9,209 bases of DNA, from the NCBI GenBank assembly GCA_027489295.1, contig JAIYAA010000265.1:1-9209 (forward strand). The letters are read 5' to 3'. The notes beneath the pieces were generated by a model, which had not been told where the DNA came from, searched no databases, and worked only from the letters and a program-made list of their open reading frames with translations. Numbering within the stretch: position 1 is the first letter of the stretch; each line of letters starts with the position of its first letter. The position numbers and the translations under genes are program-made. The DNA comes from Sphingomonadales bacterium (GTDB lineage Bacteria; Pseudomonadota; Alphaproteobacteria; Sphingomonadales; Sphingomonadaceae). Of the stretch, positions 8,487 to 9,209 are shown one piece after another.

Positions 8487-9209
8487 TGGCCCTTCTTGGC
8501 GACCGTCGCGCCGGTGAGCACCGCCTTGTCGCCGTTCGCCAGCGCGCGGACCGCATCGAACTTCGCGCCGATCTCGTCGGCCTGCGGCCCGAAGAACCAG
8601 CCGGTGAGGCTGCCCGACCCGCCGCTCGCCGAGAGCGTGCCGGTAAAGCCGTTGGCCGAAATGCCCGCCGCCTGGAAGCCGAAGCTGCCGAAATCGCGGG
8701 TGCCCACCGCACCGCTGCCGGTGATCGCCAGGCTGCCGCTGGCGCTGGCCCGGGCAAAGTCGACCGCGAAGCTGCTGGTGCCGCTCAGGCTGTAGCCCGC
8801 CCCGCCGGCGGTGCCGCTGCCGAACACCAGCCCGGCATAGCTGGCGGTGCCGGTGCGCGGCATCTGGTCCGCCGTGGTGCGCTGGCCGAAGGGCAGGTAC
8901 CAACGCTGCGGATCGGTTCCTGCGGCGGCGTTGCTGGCGAGGTAGCTCAGCTCGGCGAAGCTTGCGTAGCTGAGCGCCAGCGGTCCCTTGCCGGCATCGT
9001 AGATACGCGCCTGCACGGTGCCGGCGGCGAGCGCCTTGCGATAGACGTCGAAGCCCACATCGCTGGTGATCGCCTCGCGGTCGGCGGCGGTGAGCAGCGT
9101 CAGCGTCTCGGACAGGCCGGGCAGCCCGGCGATCGCATAGCCGCGGGTGGCATCGCCCGATAGCTCCAGCGGGGCGAGCACGCTGCCGGCGGCGCTGCCG
9201 CTCGCTGCC
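8483..9209 (-). CDS. TbpB-like surface lipoprotein, probable Slam cargo (5' end outside window)
   Basis: The reading frame is open to the window edge, so the 241 visible residues are the C-terminal part. The lipoprotein signal itself is not seen, and the GTG at 9181 is internal. Residues 1-10 are an Ala/Gly/Ser linker and 11-100 a globular part. From about 103 (YLPFGQRTTADQMPRTGTASYAG) to 221 there is a small beta-barrel of the transferrin-binding-protein B type, with alternating Gly/Ser/Ala strands and the hallmark ending GWFFGPQADEIGAKF (203-217). In this family the barrel is often followed by the stop; here about 20 further residues follow. In Neisseria and relatives, such lipoproteins bind transferrin, haemoglobin or other ligands and are surfaced by Slam; the ligand here is unknown. 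The 4-base overlap with the Slam gene supports a cargo-exporter pair. Confidence 0.85.
   Translation of the reverse strand, partial: AASGSAAGSVLAPLELSGDATRGYAIAGLPGLSETLTLLTAADREAITSDVGFDVYRKALAAGTVQARIYDAGKGPLALSYASFAELSYLASNAAAGTDPQRWYLPFGQRTTADQMPRTGTASYAGLVFGSGTAGGAGYSLSGTSSFAVDFARASASGSLAITGSGAVGTRDFGSFGFQAAGISANGFTGTLSASGGSGSLTGWFFGPQADEIGAKFDAVRALANGDKAVLTGATVAKKGQ

Noticed and set aside
8487..8903. Longer N-terminus for the Slam gene (start at 8903)
   Set aside because: The added part overlaps the TbpB-like coding sequence in another frame and would bury the signal peptide. The GTG at 8486 with the GTGA overlap fits better.

Overview
The window looks like a chromosomal segment of a high-GC alphaproteobacterium, most likely a sphingomonad (Sphingomonas or a close relative). 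This rests on three things read by eye: the GC-rich codon use with GTG starts, the alphaproteobacterial wording of the UvrA and MCP proteins, and a GTTC-N7-GTTC LexA box in front of uvrA. All five supported genes lie on the minus strand, so the text below follows transcription from right to left. The long open frames on the plus strand are antisense shadows produced by GC-rich third codon positions.

Right end (9209 to 7173): the 3' part of a TbpB-like surface lipoprotein gene overlaps by 4 bp (GTGA) with a gene for a Slam/DUF560 outer-membrane protein (signal peptide, TPR region, beta-barrel). This reads as a cargo plus exporter pair, in which Slam would move the lipoprotein to the cell surface. 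A short hairpin follows the Slam gene.

Middle (7029 to 5638): a soluble globin-coupled methyl-accepting chemotaxis protein, a probable cytoplasmic oxygen or redox sensor, with its own Shine-Dalgarno and a strong GC hairpin just after its stop. No other chemotaxis gene is visible.

5559 to 2591: a DUF3142 lipoprotein gene overlaps by 4 bp (ATGA) with a gene for a 748-residue exported protein of unknown function that has eight cysteines. This tightly coupled pair is the least described part of the window.

Left end (2590 to 1): a 314-base gene-free stretch with several inverted repeats leads into uvrA (nucleotide excision repair), which runs off the window. An exact SOS box lies 8 bases before the uvrA start. 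The uvrA coding sequence carries an in-frame palindromic REP-like element. No tRNA, rRNA, CRISPR array, transposase or integrase was seen.
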